From Steromphala cineraria (lineage: Eukaryota; Mollusca; Gastropoda; Trochida; Trochidae): DNA of 64,000 bases. The position numbers and the translations under genes were made by a program. Of the stretch, positions 37,710-52,100 are shown piece by piece (the first letter of the stretch is position 1; each line of letters opens with the position of its first letter). Where the stretch lies: assembly GCA_916613615.1 (NCBI GenBank), contig OU744730.1, positions 28,766,882 to 28,830,881 on the forward strand, read 5' to 3'. The notes below the pieces were generated by a model that worked only from the letters and a program-made list of their open reading frames with translations, was not told where the DNA came from and did not search any database.

Positions 37710-40700
37710 TTTATTCTAGGGAAATGACGAAGATAACAAAACAATATTATAGATTGTTATCGTGTTGTTGATTTGTTAGCTACTTTACATACTGGAAATG
37801 AAATTAAGTTTATGATTCGTACATTCTGTAAAACAATATATTTCAAAATTTCGTCTAAAATATAAAGAAGTTTTTATCCAAAAAGTGATAATAAACCTTT
37901 TGTTTTTGTCCTTTTATTGCATTAAATAATCAAGAATCCTTCAACTTATTGAGGCACAAATTATACACGTTCATGAATGAACGAATTCAATATGGATGGT
38001 AAAATGCTAAACAAATAATGAACTTGTATCAATGCCAAACGCTTATGATGATTCGAATATCAACTTTATTTATTATTAATGTTATAATGAAATTTGAAAT
38101 CACGTTTCTGAAGTTAATGACCATCATTTAAAGTGTAACATTTATATAATATCTATTCTTGGTTTGGTTTATCTTGTGATTAAGACAGTCTCAGATAATA
38201 TAACCTTATGGATTTAAAAATTACATGTAAATTGTATATCAACTTTTGCAAACGGTTTGTTCCTGTGATTGATATTTTGTGTTATCAAAGATATTGCTTC
38301 CCTAACAAATCAATCAATTACCCACTATAATCACATCAATAAAAATGAATTTGTACTTAAAAACCCGTACAGTTAAAATACTCAATAAACAATATATTTT
38401 TGTTTTTATTTATTTCGGTTTTATACCATAAATCAAATAACAGGACAGTTATATACGAAGGTTGTATATAGTATAGGTATGATATGTTATGCTTTTATTG
38501 AAGTGTAAATGACAGATTTGTATGACACATTTAAAAAAGCTTGATATTTATTACAGAATGTCTATTCACATAAAACCACTTAAAGTTTAGATTTAACTTG
38601 TTGACGAAATACTACCTCAACTGTTTAAAAAACAAAACGTTGTCGAGGGTTGTCCGAAATTTTATCATGAACATATCTAAGGCTGTTTTGAAACGTTATG
38701 CTCAAAACAGGAAATGTTGTATGATAACACCACACATGACAAGTATCAATGATAACATCAACACGACATGACAAGCATGACCAATATTAATCGTAAATAA
38801 ATCACTTGTGAATGACATGAAAACACCTTCATGTAGATTTCATCATTCTAACATCTCATATTTTATATCAACGACAAGAGGCCGTCAACTTATCAAAATG
38901 AATATATAATGAAGCATGGAAAGGATTTAGCATATGGTGAAAAGAAAGTGAGTAACATTTACACCCACAGAAACTGTTTAAAATATCGAATTGGTAAAGA
39001 AAATCACGATGTTTCGTAAGTTTTACAATTAATACAATTTCAACTAAGCGGCGTAAGTATGAGGACAAATTAGAATCTTACACATTTCATTAGACTTGTT
39101 CTACTACTATGTTATTGCAAAACAACACAAATTTCCCCAAGAAAGGAGATAAAAACGACAATCTTACATACTTTGTTTCAGAGAACAAAAGTCACTTAGT
39201 AAGTCACAAGGGTCTTGAAAAAGGTTAAGCTCAATAGAAAACAAAGGAATTGGAATGTCACTCTCATATCAATCAATATTCGTATCTGAATTTATAGTTT
39301 ATATGAGTTTATATGACAAACTTCAGTTTTTGTTAAATGAAGTTATGATAAAAAGGTGATAGATTTGTTATCGAACATATTGCGATTGTCTTAATTACGG
39401 AGTAATACGGACATAACACTTGAACTTCCCTGGATTTCAAAAAGCCTTGTAAACATAATAACATAAAACAATTATCCAATTGAAAAGATTATTAATTTAG
39501 ACGTACTAAATATCGAAATCCAAACTCTTTTAATACTGATTGTTCCAAAACCGCAAAAGCAAATGCTATTGAAGCGCACATAAAATATCATAAAAGTCCC
39601 TTCTTAATCAAAATCGTAACTACTTTGGTAAGGGATCAGTGAATGACTTTGGAACTATGAATAAGAAACAACTTAAACATAGCCTAGGAGAAATAGGATT
39701 GTGGTGAAAGAAATATATTTACAATATAAAAGTTGTTCATTGCATAAAATAAAACTCCAGAACAACAGAGCAATTGCAAACAGCTGCATTTCAGACTTCC
39801 ACCAGAATATGAACATTTTGGTCAATAAACCATTTATCAGGTTACCTTAATGGCGTATGTGTTGTATCTTGAGAAATTTGAATTTAACTTATTGCGAATG
39901 TGGTGAGACGACCATATCACAAGAAATAACTCTTGAAACTGACTTGAAACAGAAATAATATCGTTTTTGTGCTTTTCATTTCAGAAAATCATTTCTTGGA
40001 CAAGATATTAAAACTAACTGAAAAGGAACGTATGAGCTAATGTCATATTTGAGATTGTTAGTTCTTAAAATGTGATCTGCAGACGTGATTTCTTTAAAAA
40101 ATGAAACTTATTTATAGTTGCTTTATTTGATGCATCATGATGTTATTAGGATACATGGCGAATTGAAAGCTTAATGAAATAAAAAAAAATAGGGTATACG
40201 TATATTGTTTAAGTGGATATGAGTTTCATGTGCTTCTGATATGATAACGTTTATGATCTAAGGAAAACCTGCTTAAACTATTCCACTGTTAAATCAAACA
40301 ATAGACTTCTATAACAATCAATTGATGAATCTTTCTTATGTTACTTAAGTAATACCCTACTAAAGCTACGCTCCTCACAAATTGTTTTTACTAACACCTT
40401 TGACATTTTTTGTCAATTTTGTATTTTTTTTTGACAATGGCCTCACTTTCGACAAAATTTAATCTGTTTGTCTCTTTACATGTGTGTATGTCCGGTTAGT
40501 GAAATGAAAGCAAATAGAATGTAATCGCTCAGTTTAAAAAACAATTGTTTCATTTTCATATGACCAACCGAAAGTGAAAATTGGAACTTTCACATCTTAC
40601 TAATCTGAAGACCGAAATGTCTTTAAACCTTAGTAATTAAAAACCAAAAAACAGAAATGCCAATACGAATGATATAAAAACACCCTTACTTAATGCACTA

Positions 40701-41035
40701 TCACGAAGCCCCTCCTCGCTTACTTTATTACGTTTTTATCAGGCAGAACAGGTCATTCAAGAAACAATTTACAACATCGAGGTGACCAACATCAATTACC
40801 ACAGGGCCTTTTTTCAATATAAATGTTCAGGTTACAACGCCTAATCTTTACCAATGTTTTCATGTCACGACCAATTACTGTTCAAAACGTGATTATGGTA
40901 AGATATATATGGTAAAATACAAAGTGCCTCTGTCAAAGATATTTGTCAAAACAATAGTTTGAAGTGTAAATCAAGAGTAGATGGAAAAACAAGGGAGAAA
41001 TAAGGCATTATTGAATAAACGAATCCTGTTCACAT
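37710..41035. other. Gene-free AT-rich stretch
   Basis: No exon, repeat family or coding signal that I can support on either strand. Confidence 0.4.
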
Positions 41036-41039
41036 TTAT

Positions 41040-43900
41040 TTAAGAATAAGGATCGTTATTCTCTAATGCCAATAGTCTATAAAAGGGCCCGATTAAGGTT
41101 ATGATATAATGGCCAGCGATCATAATTTTATAGTCTATTATGAGTAGTAGTCTAATATTTTTTAAAACAGAGGAATGTGTCAAATTCAGAATGTATATTG
41201 TGCAGCTTATATTAAGTGAATGGTTTATAAATATGATAAACGAGCATGTCAACCCATTTCTGAATGTAAGCTGCCAGATATTCATCAAAACAAACTGACA
41301 CATTTATAAACACTGCGTTCGATAAGCTAGGTACAAGCTGGCACTGTAAGTAAGAGTATATTAATGTTATAAACTTTACACTGACGTCATTTGACTAACC
41401 GATTGCCTACGATATTAACAACTTATAACGTTTGATATGTTTGTTTACGAAAAGGTAACAAGTATTTTCTTTAAAATAAACAAAGCTTATGCAAAGTTGA
41501 TTTATCTTAGGATGAATAACGTAATCATTCTTTTGAGGATTTTCCCTCTTTAAAATAGCTTATCTTTAATCATTACTTTAATTTAAGTTTAATTCTTATC
41601 GCATATAATACTGTTGATATAAAATATCCATCTTTTAAGTTCTATCCAACTGAACGTCACAACATTTTCCATAAAAGAAGATAAAATAATTCTTCCAGGG
41701 AAAGACGACTTTTTAATGTTTGTGATAGTCAAATGTTTTATTAAGATCTCAAACAGTTGTTTATAGATTAGAGTATGATTGTGTTTATTGTATGTTTGTT
41801 CAAGTTCACAATTTCGCATTTTCAGCATGTTTGTTCGCATGTTGGCATATACGTTGAAAATTATCACATGCAAATTTAATGAATTACAGATGGCTTACGA
41901 CTTAAACATCATTCTTGGACTTTAATTTTTAAATGCATCATGAAACTTATGTCTCGTCTTTAGCGTCGAACATATCTCAAAAGTCATGTTTTTCCCCAGA
42001 CACGTGAACACATATTGTTTTAAAACTCAGGCTCTAGTATAACAAAACTCTTTTTACATGACACTGTTTCAGTCGCATTTATTACTGACGGTTTGAAACA
42101 TATTTTGTACGGTGACACCTCTTTCGTCTCTCTGCTATATGTTATATAGATGTCCTTAAATTTTAAGTGTTTGTTCAAATCCCTTCCTTCTAAACGTCCC
42201 AAATCGCTTGAAAAGCATTGGTTTCAATTTCCCTATAATTGTTTAAGAATAATTTTGATACAGTTGATACCCATTCATTTTCACAATTCAACATGCAAAG
42301 AAACTAATCCTGATGAAATAGCATTGATGTTGACTATATGATATTGGTATAGATATGAAGTCTAAATCGATCCTTTTGTCAATATGAAGATTATAAAGCT
42401 GAGTCAAAAATATTTTCGTCATGAAAATGAATATCTTTTATTTATATCCTTCTAAAACATATTCCTGATTATACAAGGCTTTGGAGGAAATTGAATAATG
42501 ACTTATTGGTGTGATTGTACTCCACAGTGCATTTTCTCCATAAGAAGATAATTAATTAACGCGTCCAGTAATAGACTTGATAGTATATCATATTTTGAAT
42601 TACGAGCCTCTGGGGAATCTTGTCTGTTAATGAAACTTGTGCATGACTGAAAGTAATTAATGTCTATGCCTATCATCTGTCATCAGTTCATGCATTAGAC
42701 TAATAACGTTAGTGAACAAAAGCGAAAGTAGCAAAAGTGCTGACACGAGTGAAACTAGGAAAAGTAGAGTAACTAGTAGATCTTATGAGTCTTATGACCT
42801 TGTGAAACTGATGAAATTAATAAATCAGCTTTATTCAAATTTTATCAATACTTTGTTAGATTTCAAAATAAAATTTCAAAATAGGAAATTTGTACATAAA
42901 GTGACTTAAAATCATATTGAAAGAGTGTGGGGGAAATGTGGAGATAAATAAGTGTCGTAAAACAATGAACAAATTGCTCGTTGACACTAGTATTCATATA
43001 TCGATAACGACTTTCCATTTGTCATGCAATACAATATTCTCAACGGAATGAGAATAACTGACAACAAAACCGTATTCCCCTATCATCTCAAAGCATCAAA
43101 GCTAAAACTTGTCAGATTCGTTAGGATATTTTCATTTTGGAAAGCATTAACAGCTTTGTTCATATCAAAGCAAAATATCAAAATGTAATACTTTGTAACT
43201 TTGTATTCAATCAAATTCTTTGATCAAGTTTTGCAAAACATTCGATGCTGACTTAAATATTTTCAATCAATTTCAGTCTATGATTGAACACAATTTGCAC
43301 TCATGTTCCCTTGTGAATCGGTACAAATTGTTTCCCAATGCAAATCAACCGTAGCTATTTATCGTTTTATTAAAAACCATTTCAATAGAGTCTCATTCTA
43401 TCATAAGAACCTCATGAGAAGAAGACTTTTACTGATAATTATTTCTATTGGGACTTTTAGGATTTATACTGTTCCTCTGTTGACAATGACATTGATGCAT
43501 TCGTGGCAGCAGACGAATTTAATCAGTAACTTCATGCATATCATATATTCACTGTCTCCAATAGTCAGTGATTAAACTTGGAAGGTTCTTCTTTTAAACT
43601 CGCCTTTATTTACAACTCCCTTATTTAACACGATGAAAAATCACCAGGTTTCTTTTGCTTTAAATTGGCAAATGTCATAGAAACAGACAAATAATTGAAT
43701 GTCAGGCTTGCAATAAAATGTTTAGAATTATGATTGGCTCTTTGATGAATAATTAAAACTGAAAAATACGAAACAATGCTTTTGGTAATATTCTTGGGTT
43801 TAACAAGATTAAACTAATTGGATTCCATGAAGTTGTGTGTAGTTATAAAAGATATCTGATTATTCTTGTAACATTTTAGCTAATGTCAGCATGACTTGTG
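41040..43900. repeat. Segmental duplication unit A (oldest)
   Basis: Blocks at about 41040-41400, 42430-42690 and 43260-43870 match, in order, blocks of the units at 44.7-49.1 and 49.1-53.0 kb. Shared words include GCGTTCGATAAGCTAGGTACAA-like segments (near 41310), AGACTTGATAG (42575) and ACAATGACATTGATGCATT (43480). No coding sequence is preserved. Confidence 0.7.
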
Positions 43901-44289
43901 ATAAGTGATAAGAGCTTGACATACGATTTTACAGTTTAAGTTCAGATACTCATAGTTTCTAGGAAAGAAAAAGAGAAATCTATAAAGAAATCATCACAGC
44001 AATTGAATGGTTTCAAATCAAATAAATAATAAAGAACTATAGAACCCTAGTGATCGATGTTTAACTCTTATAGAATATACAAACGTACATAAAAGAAAAT
44101 ACACGTAAAAAGGGATTACAAAATCAGAAAACATAGTGAACCGAAGGGCAATGATTTCAAAGTTACACTGAATATTTAAAACAAATATAATACTTTTCAT
44201 GTTAATTTTAGCAATAGGGATTCAACCATAACCTTAAAAACAGATGCTTGAAAAGTTTGATAAAGCTCGGAAAAAAGTACGTTAAATAC

Positions 44290-44520
44290 TCTGAAATAAT
44301 CAGATCACGGCTGTACAATGGTTTGTATGCTGGCCTGCCACGCCAAAAGCCCTGGTTCAAATGTAAAAACACCCAAATATTTAAACCTGGGCTTAACACT
44401 GTGTTGTGTCCTTCGGCAAGGCCCTTCATCCACATTGCACTCAGTACATCCAGCTCTACATATGGGTACCTGAACACGGGGAGCGTACGGATCTGTTCGG
44501 TCCCGCGTGGCGCTTCGTAG
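44290..44520 (+). mobile_element. tRNA-derived SINE, copy 2
   Basis: B-box-like CCCTGGTTCAAATG near 44351, followed by TCCTTCGGCAAGGCCC and CATTGCACTCAGTACATCC and GGGTACCTGAAC, the same order as in copy 1. The 3' tail is lost. Confidence 0.65.
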
Positions 44521-46964
44521 CTGACTAAAAATTACAATTCCTTTAGGGTTATAATATACATTGTATCGCGTATATCGCTACTTATCCATTGAAGTGCAAT
44601 TATCACTCATGTTGACTTCAATCATATCTAAAGAGATCGGATAAAATATTTTGGAAATTATGTGAAACTTACCAATGCCAAAATAGTGCTCAGAAAGCTC
44701 ATTCATCACATCAATGTCAGAACCAGAAGTAGTGTCAGCCTGACACAGTCTATTTTTAAATAGAAAAGAAAGGGATCATGATATGCTAATTGCGTGTAAG
44801 TCAGTTTACTGATATGAGAGAAGAATGCATGGCATGTTATGAATCTAATCATGTCGTGTGTTAATTTCAAACCTCTGTATAGTCTTTGAAAGATTTCATT
44901 ATGATAAAAGGGAATTAAAAATTATTTGAGTGTTATTTTTATTTCTTAACGGAATTTAAGACATATGCGGATAGTTGCTTATCATTCATGAACGTACATT
45001 TAATGTAACATATTTGTATTTTGGGAATAAATGTCAATAATAGCTTTTTTATTAGATCAAACTTTTTTCACATATAAAAATAGAAGTAAATGTGATAACA
45101 CAATATTAAATATATAAATAAAATAATGCCCACATTTACACGTTATGCATATTCATGATATCTGGGTAATGGAAAGAAGATTATTTTCAATTCACAGCAA
45201 ATGCTTTTCTTTCAATTAGTAATGACAAAGATTCCAATACCTATTATATTAACAATACTCATACCTAACAATCATCGAGACACTTTTTAAATCGTTGCTA
45301 ACTAAATTATGGTTTCACCAGGCGGAAGAAAGATTAATAAAGCAAAAGCTATTAATTGACGGCTTAGTTAAAATCTCCTAATTTGCATTAGTGTTATATG
45401 TAAAGACCACATACTGTTCCGATTATCAAGAAGTTTAAGTGTTATACCCCAATACCTACAATCTAACCAGATTGCAATTTTATAATATAAAAGCCAGTGA
45501 TCATGAAATAATAGATGAGTAGCAATATATGACTTAAATTTGATGGAATGTGTCAAAATAATCAGTAGGTATTCATAGATTCCAAATATTATGAATATGA
45601 GGAGCGAGCATATTAACCTAATTCTGAAAGTAAGCTACTGGATATTTATCTTAACAAACTGACACAAATATAAACACTGTGTTCGATAGGCTATGTACAA
45701 GCTGGCACTGTAGGTACTTGTATATGAATGTTTTAAACACTGTATTACCATGACGTCTTTTGATTTGTGACTCTGTAAACTCCCTGTGATTTTTACAAGA
45801 AATAATTGCTGGAGAGGGGTTTCATATTATAATTTGGAAGATACGATATATTTTTCATGTAAGTATGAAGTTTTCCCCAATTTTTTTAATGTGAAATCAT
45901 ACAATATAATACGATTCCGAAAATAATTTGACGCTTGTCATAAATCTTCTTTAAGAGGCATTTAGAAGCTGCTTGATGAAAAAGAACAAGTTATTATGGA
46001 TAGTCAACTTCTTTATTGCATGAAATGCGACGTTTCGGTGTAGACACTAACACCGTTATCAAGCAAATGATACCGAACATGATGATTGGGAGTTATATAT
46101 ACACACATTGATAACAAGTTTATACAATTGAGTAGTTTGATGTAGTGAGACATAAATAAGTTTATACAAAGAAATAGGTTGATGTACATGTTGGTGATTG
46201 ATTGTTATAACAGTTAACAATGCATAGGGAAGCCAGATGGACATAGTGAGAAACGTATACAATGGAGTAGGTTGATGATGTACATACCTGTCATCAAAAC
46301 GATAAAGAAACTAAAGAAACCAATGTTTATGTTAAACTGGCCAGAAACAAACGATAATATAAAACAAGAGAAATATGTCCAAGGAGACATGCATGAGAAA
46401 ACAGATATTTAAAACATGATTATGAAAATATGTTAATGAATCTCATGGAAATTCTTATCCGATGTGCCAAAGTCTATTAATTATACTTAATCATATGTCG
46501 TTATTTATCGCTATGGAGGTTATTTGATTGATGACTTTTTGGTGTGAATGGACTGCAACCGGTATTCTTCCCATAAGAGGATAATTAATTAGCACGTCCT
46601 AGACTTGATAGCATATCATATTCCGAATGATGAGCCAATTGGGAATCATGTCGGTTAATGAAACTTTTGCATGATTCCAATATTGGATGTCTATCAACTG
46701 TCAATTCTCGAATGGAACTAATCTAACTTCTGTCATCGGTTTTCTTTTCCATCATCATGACAAAATTGTCATAAAGAGGTCGCTTCATTTGATAATTAGC
46801 TATTTTTTATGACAATATATGTTTATCTATAGATGTTCACAAATGACAACTTGAAAAATTGAACACCGACAGATATGCACAGAGTTGATAAAGTTATTGA
46901 TTTAGGTTTTGCAGGCATCTATATATGTAAAGCGTACCTTCGATAATTAAAACACATCTTGAAA

Positions 46965-47630
46965 ATAGAGCCATTGGCTCTGTAGCTAATCAGGCTTCAG
47001 ATCATTTTTGTTTTAAGGTGTGGTAAATGTGGTTCCCCTTAGTAGGGGCCACCGGGTCACCAAATGAACATTTAAGAATCCTTATTACTTAAAGAGTCTC
47101 TACATAACATTCAGCATGTTATGCCTTGTGCTTTTGGAGAAAAGATGTTTTATAAGTTTTAAGGGCCTGACCCCTTATTAGGGGCCACAGGGCCACCAAA
47201 GCTACAATTTATAATCCTCACTAGTCAAGGAGTCAGCTTTCTAGGCCTTATGGTTATGAAGAAGAAGATGAAAATAGGTTTTGAGGGCGTGGCCTCTGTG
47301 GCCCATATTAGGGGCTACAGGGCCATAAAAGCTACAATTTTTAATCCTCGCTAGTCAAGGTGTGTGTACACTAAGTTTACGCTTTCTAGGCGTTATGGTT
47401 CTGAAGCAGGAGATGAAAATAGTTTTTTTTAGACCGTGGCCCCTGTGGGCCTTATTAGGGGCCAAAGGGCTACCAAAGTTGCAATTTTTAATCCCCACTA
47501 GCACAGGAGTCTGCACACCAAGTTTCAGCTTTCTAGGCCTTATGGTTCTGGAGAAGACGTCGAAATTCCACACGCCGGACACCATACCATGCCATAAGCC
47601 CATCGGGCCTTACAGGCCAGATGAGCTAAA
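46965..47630. mobile_element. Insertion of about 650 bp made of about 4 tandem 130-147 bp units
   Basis: The word GGGGCC recurs at about 47045, 47181, 47311 (one base changed) and 47458, followed each time by CACCAAAGCTACAATTT-like and CTTTCTAGGCCTTATGGTT-like segments. Unit C has an uninterrupted empty site here (near 51055-51065), so this block was inserted into unit B. More G+C-rich than its surroundings. Confidence 0.75.
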
Positions 47631-48339
47631 ATTAGAGACTCAGCGAATTTCAAATAGATACTCAGAATGAGATGGAAAACAGACAGACTTATTTCAAAAT
47701 GTATATGACACAAGGGGATCGTATATACAAGACGCGACAACTCATTTACAAGTTCTCGAAATATACATGCAATGCAAACAGAGTAATCTATTACATCTGA
47801 AATATATAATTAAGATACAGTATGCGATTCTATGAGAAGCACATAGAACATAACTAAATGAAACAGTAACAGTTCTTTGAAATGTATTGCTAAAATCCAC
47901 AGCACTCTTCCTTTCATATGCATTTGACTTTTTTGTCCAAAAGAACTTTGAGCTATATAAGACGATACCATTACCGTATTAACTGCATAGTTTGAAAGCT
48001 TAAAACCGGGTTGCTTGGCACCAAATAAACATAAAATATGAGACTGTCAAACTCGCTATTGTCCTTTGATGTACTGTTACAACTATACACTCATAATATC
48101 CATCAACTGTAAGGCCCTTGTCGAATTTGTATTTCGTGAGGTGTAACGATTTTATTACCCTTAAGATTATTTAATTCTTCACTTGTGAATGAATTTCTCT
48201 ATATGAAGTCATACAAAGCCATCGGTACAAACTCAGCGAAGTTTACTGTCAGTTATCAAGGGAGACAACTCTGTGACCAAAATATTCCAATTTAAGTTTT
48301 TAATAAATAGAGGATATCTGTCTTTTCTTGACTTATACC

Positions 48340-48670
48340 GTGTTTCTCTCATCGAGTGAGGTAGAAATTTATATTTTCACGAGTGGAGCAGCCACGAGTG
48401 AAAATATTTAACTTTTCTACCTCACGAGTATTCTGTTTGTTATATGATGAAATACTTCCAATTATGTCATTAAGGCCAATTTGATGTTGAGCGGGCCGCT
48501 TGGAAGAGCCCGTCGCTGCGGTAACAGTTTGACGTCATTTGAGAATTCATGACGTCAGACCATTTTTACATGACGTCACTCGAGTGATGATACAGTTTAT
48601 CACCACCCAGTAGAGTGACGATAAAGTTTATCGCCACTATAACCAGATAGAGGGTTTATTTCACTAATAG
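48340..48670. repeat. Hairpin repeat with TGACGTCA sites, family 2
   Basis: Inverted arms near 48350-48430 (GAGGTAGAAATTTATATTTT and complement) around CACGAGTG...CACGAGTG, followed by a GC-rich patch and three GACGTCA cores between 48531 and 48581. Confidence 0.7.
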
Positions 48671-49124
48671 AACAGAGTATCTCACCTTCAATCATATAAT
48701 ACATAAGAGATTTAACAACCGAAACGTTGTAATAGTTGGCTGCTTTTAAGACGCAGACAAAACTTAAAATGTACATGCTTTGAATTCTCCCTTCTTAAAC
48801 TTGTTACTGTAAACCATGAGTCGATTAGCCGTTTAACTTCCATCAAGGTCAAGGTCATCCGTAAGACCCGTTGGGCTTGTCACGTGACTTGTCTCACGGG
48901 TTACACGCCTGGTACACCCTGCATAATCCGAATACACGATTCCGTATGCAATTGACCAATCAGAATTCTAGAAATTTATTTTAAGGGCAACAAATAATTT
49001 AATGGCACATCCACCTTTTCAATTGCGATCATATGTTTGAGATTCAGGTTCAGAATTTCAGGTCCAATTTAAGGATTTATCTGTGAAAATGCTTTAATTA
49101 TTTAAAATGATAGACTTATTGACG

Positions 49125-52100
49125 GTGTAGTGTCAGCCTGACATAGTCTATTTCTAAATAGAAAAGAAAGGGAACATAATATGCTAATTGCGTGTATGTC
49201 TGTTTAGTCATATGAGAGACGAATGTATGACTTGTTATGAATCTAAACATGTCGTGTGTTAATTTCAAACCTCTGTGTGGTCTTTGAAAGATTTAATAAT
49301 GATGAAAGGGAATTACAAATTATTTGAGTGTTATTTTTATTTTTTAACGGAATTTCAGACATCTGCTGATATTTGCTTATCTTTCATGAACGTAATTTAA
49401 TGTAACATATTTGCATTTTTGGAATAAATGGAATAAATAGGTTTTTTTTAGATAACTTTTTTTCAAATATAAAAATTGAAGTAATTGTGACAATACAATA
49501 TTCTATTTAATAGCAAAACAGTAAAAAATTCTCCCACAATATATATTTTCATGATGTGTTGGAATGTAATGGTAAACAGTTTTCATTTCACAACAAACAC
49601 TTTCTCTTCCAAATAGTAATGTCAAAGATTCCAATAGGTATTATGTTAACAATACAATACAAAACATTACCTAACAATCATCGACACTTTATAAATCGAT
49701 GCTAACGTTATTATGGTTTTCATGGTAATAGGTAAGTATTTACAGATTCCATGGTTTTATAAATATAAGGAGTGAGCATGTTAACCTTATTCTGAAAGTA
49801 AGCTACCAGATATTTATCTTAACAAACTGACACAAATATAAACACTGTATTTGTTAGGTTAGGTTCAAGCTGGCCCTGTATACTAGTATATGAATGTTGT
49901 AAACACTATATTACCATGACGTATGTTTTAACTAGAACTACCTATGCTTTTCACAAGAGATAAAGAGATAGTAAAACGAACAATGTCTAGAAAGTGTTTT
50001 CATATTATAAAGTACAAACTAAATGTTGTATTGGTAGTTTGAATTCGACAAAAGGTCCCATAGTAGATAAAAGTACAAAAGTTTTATTTTTTAAATATAT
50101 ATATCTTAAATATGATTTTTAACGCTAAAAATAATCTGAAAAATAATGCAGTCCATGTTTTAATAAGTTCCGTAAGCGTCTCAGTAATTATCTCAACTAA
50201 TGTAGGAAAGTTATTGAGTATGTTTAGTATGACTGGCTATATTTTTGATATTTTTTCTATTCAAAAGATAACTTTATTCTTATTTTAAAAAGGTGACTTG
50301 AGTAGAATACTGATATTGTTTTAAAACTGATCAGGCGTTGTGTTTTCAACGAAGTTACAAAACTTCTCAGCGGTAAGAAGAATTCATTTCAACCGCTGAG
50401 ATGCTTCCCAGTGCATCTGGTATGATAAGAGAGAGAATGGACGCACCAATTCGTATCATTTTACAAATAGGATTTTTCTTGTGTGAAAAGAGAGTACATG
50501 TACATTAAAACATGACTATGAAAATATGTTACTGTTTGTCATGAACATGCTGATCCATGTCCCAATGTCTATTAATTATACTTAATCATATGTGGTTATT
50601 ATCGCTATGGAGGTTATTTGATTAATGACTTATTGTAGGGATGGACTGCAAAAGGTATTCTTCCCATAAGAGAATAATTAATTACCACGTCCTGTAATAG
50701 ACTTGATAGCATATAATATTCCGAGTAATGAGCCAATGGGGAATCATGTCTGTTAATGAAACTTTTGCATGATTCCTATAATGAACAGTCATCAATTCTC
50801 GAATGGAACTAATCTAACTTGTGTCATCGGGTTTTTTTTCCCATCATGATGACAAAATTGTCATAAAAAGTAGCTTCATTAGATAATTAGCTATTGTTTA
50901 TGATAATATATGTTTATCTATAGATAATTTTGTTTACCAATGACAACTTTAAAAATTGAACACCGACAGATATGCACAGAGTTGACAAAGTTATTGATTT
51001 TGGTTTTGCAAGCATCTATATATGTAAAGCGTACTTTCGATAATAAAACACATCTTAAAAATTTGAGACCCAGAGAATTTAAAATTGATTCTCAGAATGA
51101 GATGGAAAACAGACAAACGTATTTCAAAATGTATATGACACAAAGGGATCGTATCTACAAGACGCAACAACTCATTTACAAGTTCTCGAAATATACATGC
51201 AATGCAAACTGAGTAATCTATTAAATCTGAAACATGTAATTACGAAACAGTATGCGATTTTTTGAGAAGCACATAGCACATTACTAAATGAAACAGTAAC
51301 AGTTCTTGGAATTTTATAACTAAAATCAACAGCATTCTTCCTTCCATGTGCATTTGACTTTTTTGTCCAAAAGAACTTCATGTTTGAGCTATATAAGACG
51401 ATACCATTACCGTATTCACTGCATGGTTTGAAAGCTTAAAACTCGGTTGTTTGGCACCAAAAAACATCAATTATCTATAAGAAACTGTCAATCTAGTTAC
51501 TGTCCATTGATGTATTGTTACATCTATACACTCACAGTGTCAATCAATAATACAGAGTATTTACATATACATGTACCTAGTATTAGTTGCTTTGAAAGGT
51601 TGTAAGGGTAATAAATAATTTAATGGCACTTAAACCTTTTCAATTACGATCATATTTTGAGATTCAGATTCAGGATTTCATGTTTTATTGAAGGATTTAT
51701 CTGTGAAAATGCTTTGATTATTTAAAATAATGGACGGAAAATTTGATGAACACATTGATCAAGCTCGGGGAAAACGTATTAACAATAATCTATGGCCAGA
51801 CAAGAAACAAATTTAGCCTTGGCAGTAACATTACGTGCACATATCAATGAAAGACTCTTCATTTGGCATGCTATGCTTCATTATCAAGGGGATTGGTTTC
51901 GGAGACAACATGGCACACAGTTGATTAAATGATGTTCCTAAATTCCATGGAAGCATCAATGCAAAGGCTCGTCAGGCGTTTGGTAATTTATTAGCGTGGG
52001 TAAGCACCCATACAGTAACTTTAATTAGGTCCGAGATGATATTATTACAAACATGATCAAATGATCAAATGCTTAGAGTACATATTATAATAAAATACAA

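Larger units (their letters stand above)
44725..49115. repeat. Segmental duplication unit B
   Basis: Aligns block by block with unit C: 44740 with 49131, 45600-45770 with 49760-49930, 46420-46980 with 50510-51060, 47630-48060 with 51060-51500, and 48980-49115 with 51610-51735. Extra material inside unit B (47.0-47.6 and 48.3-48.7 kb) is absent from unit C. Confidence 0.8.

Noticed and set aside
41070..41090. Strong CTATAAAAGGG TATA-like box
   Set aside because: No leader donor or exon follows, and the motif is not conserved in the paralogous blocks of units B and C.
42712..42909. Ser/Lys/Arg-rich 65-residue ORF
   Set aside because: Begins at a GTG, has no splice context, and the composition is consistent with AG-rich simple sequence.
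47355..47740. Overlapping sense and antisense ORFs of 66-102 residues
   Set aside because: They arise from the GC-richer tandem-unit insertion, not from a gene.
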